The notes below the pieces were generated by a model that saw only the letters and a program-made list of their open reading frames with translations, ran no database searches and had not been told where the DNA came from. Positions 63,071-64,000 of a stretch of 64,000 nucleotides of DNA are shown here, one piece after another. The stretch is taken from assembly GCF_048544455.1 (NCBI RefSeq), contig NC_133538.1, positions 453,977,311 through 454,041,310 on the forward strand. Direction: 5' to 3'. Within the stretch, counting starts at the first letter, position 1. Every line of letters starts with the position of its first letter. Made by a program: the position numbers and the translations under genes. This DNA comes from Silene latifolia (taxonomy: Eukaryota; Streptophyta; Magnoliopsida; Caryophyllales; Caryophyllaceae).

Positions 63071-64000
63071 TGATGCGTGTCTTTTATATAAGGTTTCTAC
63101 CTCATTTTTACACGCATTTTTTTGTACTTTTTATGTAGCATCTGGCTACAAATACCCCCGATTATTCTACTTTGGTTCGTTTTATGTGATTTGCAGGAAT
63201 TAACCGAAGAGGAGCTAAATCGAGCCTAATTTGTCCCAATTGTATGCATTCATGGAGAATAAGGAGCCGGAGCTTGGAAATCTAACACTTGGAAGACGCG
63301 TGAGCTGAGTTCGGGAAATAGTTCAAGGCCTAACGAACTTGAACAGCTCGATCGAGTGATTTATTGCTTGATCGAATGCTTTTATTTGCCTAAGTTACTC
63401 GATCGACCACTTTCGAGTACACACAAGAGGAGCAAAGCAAGGAATACTCGATCGAGTAGTTTATTTCTACTCGATCGAGGAGATTGATGCACAGCTGCTC
63501 GATCGACTGAGTTATTTCCACTCGATCGAGTGGTTTACCCTTCTACAGCCTTTGTCCGCCTAATTAATTTATGGGCTTTTGTAATTAGTCCATTGATTAG
63601 GTTATAGGATGGATTTTTAGTATAAGACTGGAGGAGTGAACTACGTGACTCCTCTCTCTTCCTACGTTCGTTTACTGTATACCTTGCCACTATTCTTTGG
63701 TTTTTGTTCTTCCTTTACACTTTGCTACTCAGATTTGGATTTTGCGATTGGTATTATTATTCTACTTTTACTCTTAATTCTTGATCATTTCTCGAATTCC
63801 TTCTTCCCTTTATTGTTATCATAATCGCTCTATTTTAATCCTTTAGTTTTATCATTATGTTAAGTCTTAATTATCAATTTGCTATTATCGTTAATTCTTT
63901 GGTTATGAGTAGCTAATTTCCGTTATGCTAAGACTATAGGGGATCCATAATCATGAGGGAATAGTAATCGATTTATTGGGTAACTGCTGGTATAGTCTTT
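63071..64000 (+). repeat. Element A 3' LTR, cut by the window end
   Basis: Starts TGATGCGTGTC right after the polypurine tract. TCGATCGA at 63348, 63399, 63448, 63471, 63499 and 63522. It is only distantly similar to A's 5' LTR; conserved patches include CTACTTTGGTTCGTTTT. The 3' end lies outside the window. Confidence 0.8.

Larger units (their letters stand above)
31438..64000 (+). mobile_element. Element A: Athila-type Ty3/gypsy retrotransposon, split by B, runs off the window
   Basis: A consists of 31438-35874 and 59241-64000, separated by element B. Order: 5' LTR, tRNA-Asp primer site, a reading frame lacking the gag capsid, protease, RT, RNase H, integrase, a long 3' region with palindromes and hairpins, polypurine tract, and the start of a 3' LTR. 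The ATGCC duplication and codon continuity across B prove both pieces belong together. There is no ORF-1-like gene. The two LTRs are clearly different, so A may be a recombinant. Confidence 0.85.

Overview
The window is nuclear DNA from a flowering plant, probably a eudicot; the species cannot be named from the sequence. The evidence is a spliced nuclear gene for a mitochondrial enzyme, Stowaway, Tourist and hAT MITEs, RTE- and L1-type LINEs, and Ty3/gypsy elements of the Athila type with tRNA-Asp primer sites. No rRNA, tRNA, CRISPR array or bacterial operon was seen.

Positions 1-26,300 hold one host gene on the + strand, the ADP-forming succinate-CoA ligase beta subunit (mitochondrial, TCA cycle). 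Twelve coding exons (667-765 to 25683-25784) give an apparently intact 429-residue protein. Intron 9 (6174-24839, about 18.7 kb) is filled with transposon debris: MITEs, a decayed RTE LINE on the minus strand, two related terminal-inverted-repeat elements set in (TA)n, and a third large non-coding element containing short tandem arrays in opposite orientations and a hAT MITE with a perfect 8-bp target duplication.

Positions 26,339-64,000 are a nest of retroelements. A minus-strand L1 LINE (26339-31372) is interrupted by what looks like the edge of another LTR element (31373-31437). That edge is interrupted by Athila-like element A (5' LTR 31438-32933, resuming at 59241 and running off the window). 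Element B (35875-59240, target duplication ATGCC) lies inside A. Element C (42101-53267, minus strand, target duplication GACGC) lies inside B's integrase. A and B carry broken gag-pol genes. B and C carry an extra ORF resembling Athila ORF-1. C has gag and protease but no reverse transcriptase or integrase, so it looks non-autonomous.

The most unusual signal is a set of RNA/DNA structures shared by A, B and C although their sequences have diverged. (1) An 8-bp hairpin with a GGGA or AGGG loop sits directly before the polypurine tract at the 3' LTR. (2) A second 8-bp AGGG hairpin followed by a near-copy of that tract lies downstream of the last ORF. (3) Further hairpins occur nearby and beside the primer-binding site. 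Stem changes are compensated on the opposite arm. (4) Arrays of the palindrome TCGATCGA occur at the same three places in each element (LTR, gag-protease linker, and after the last pol-type ORF); in the linker they encode Arg-Ser-Ser/Thr repeats. The flanking base is family-specific but keeps the palindrome.
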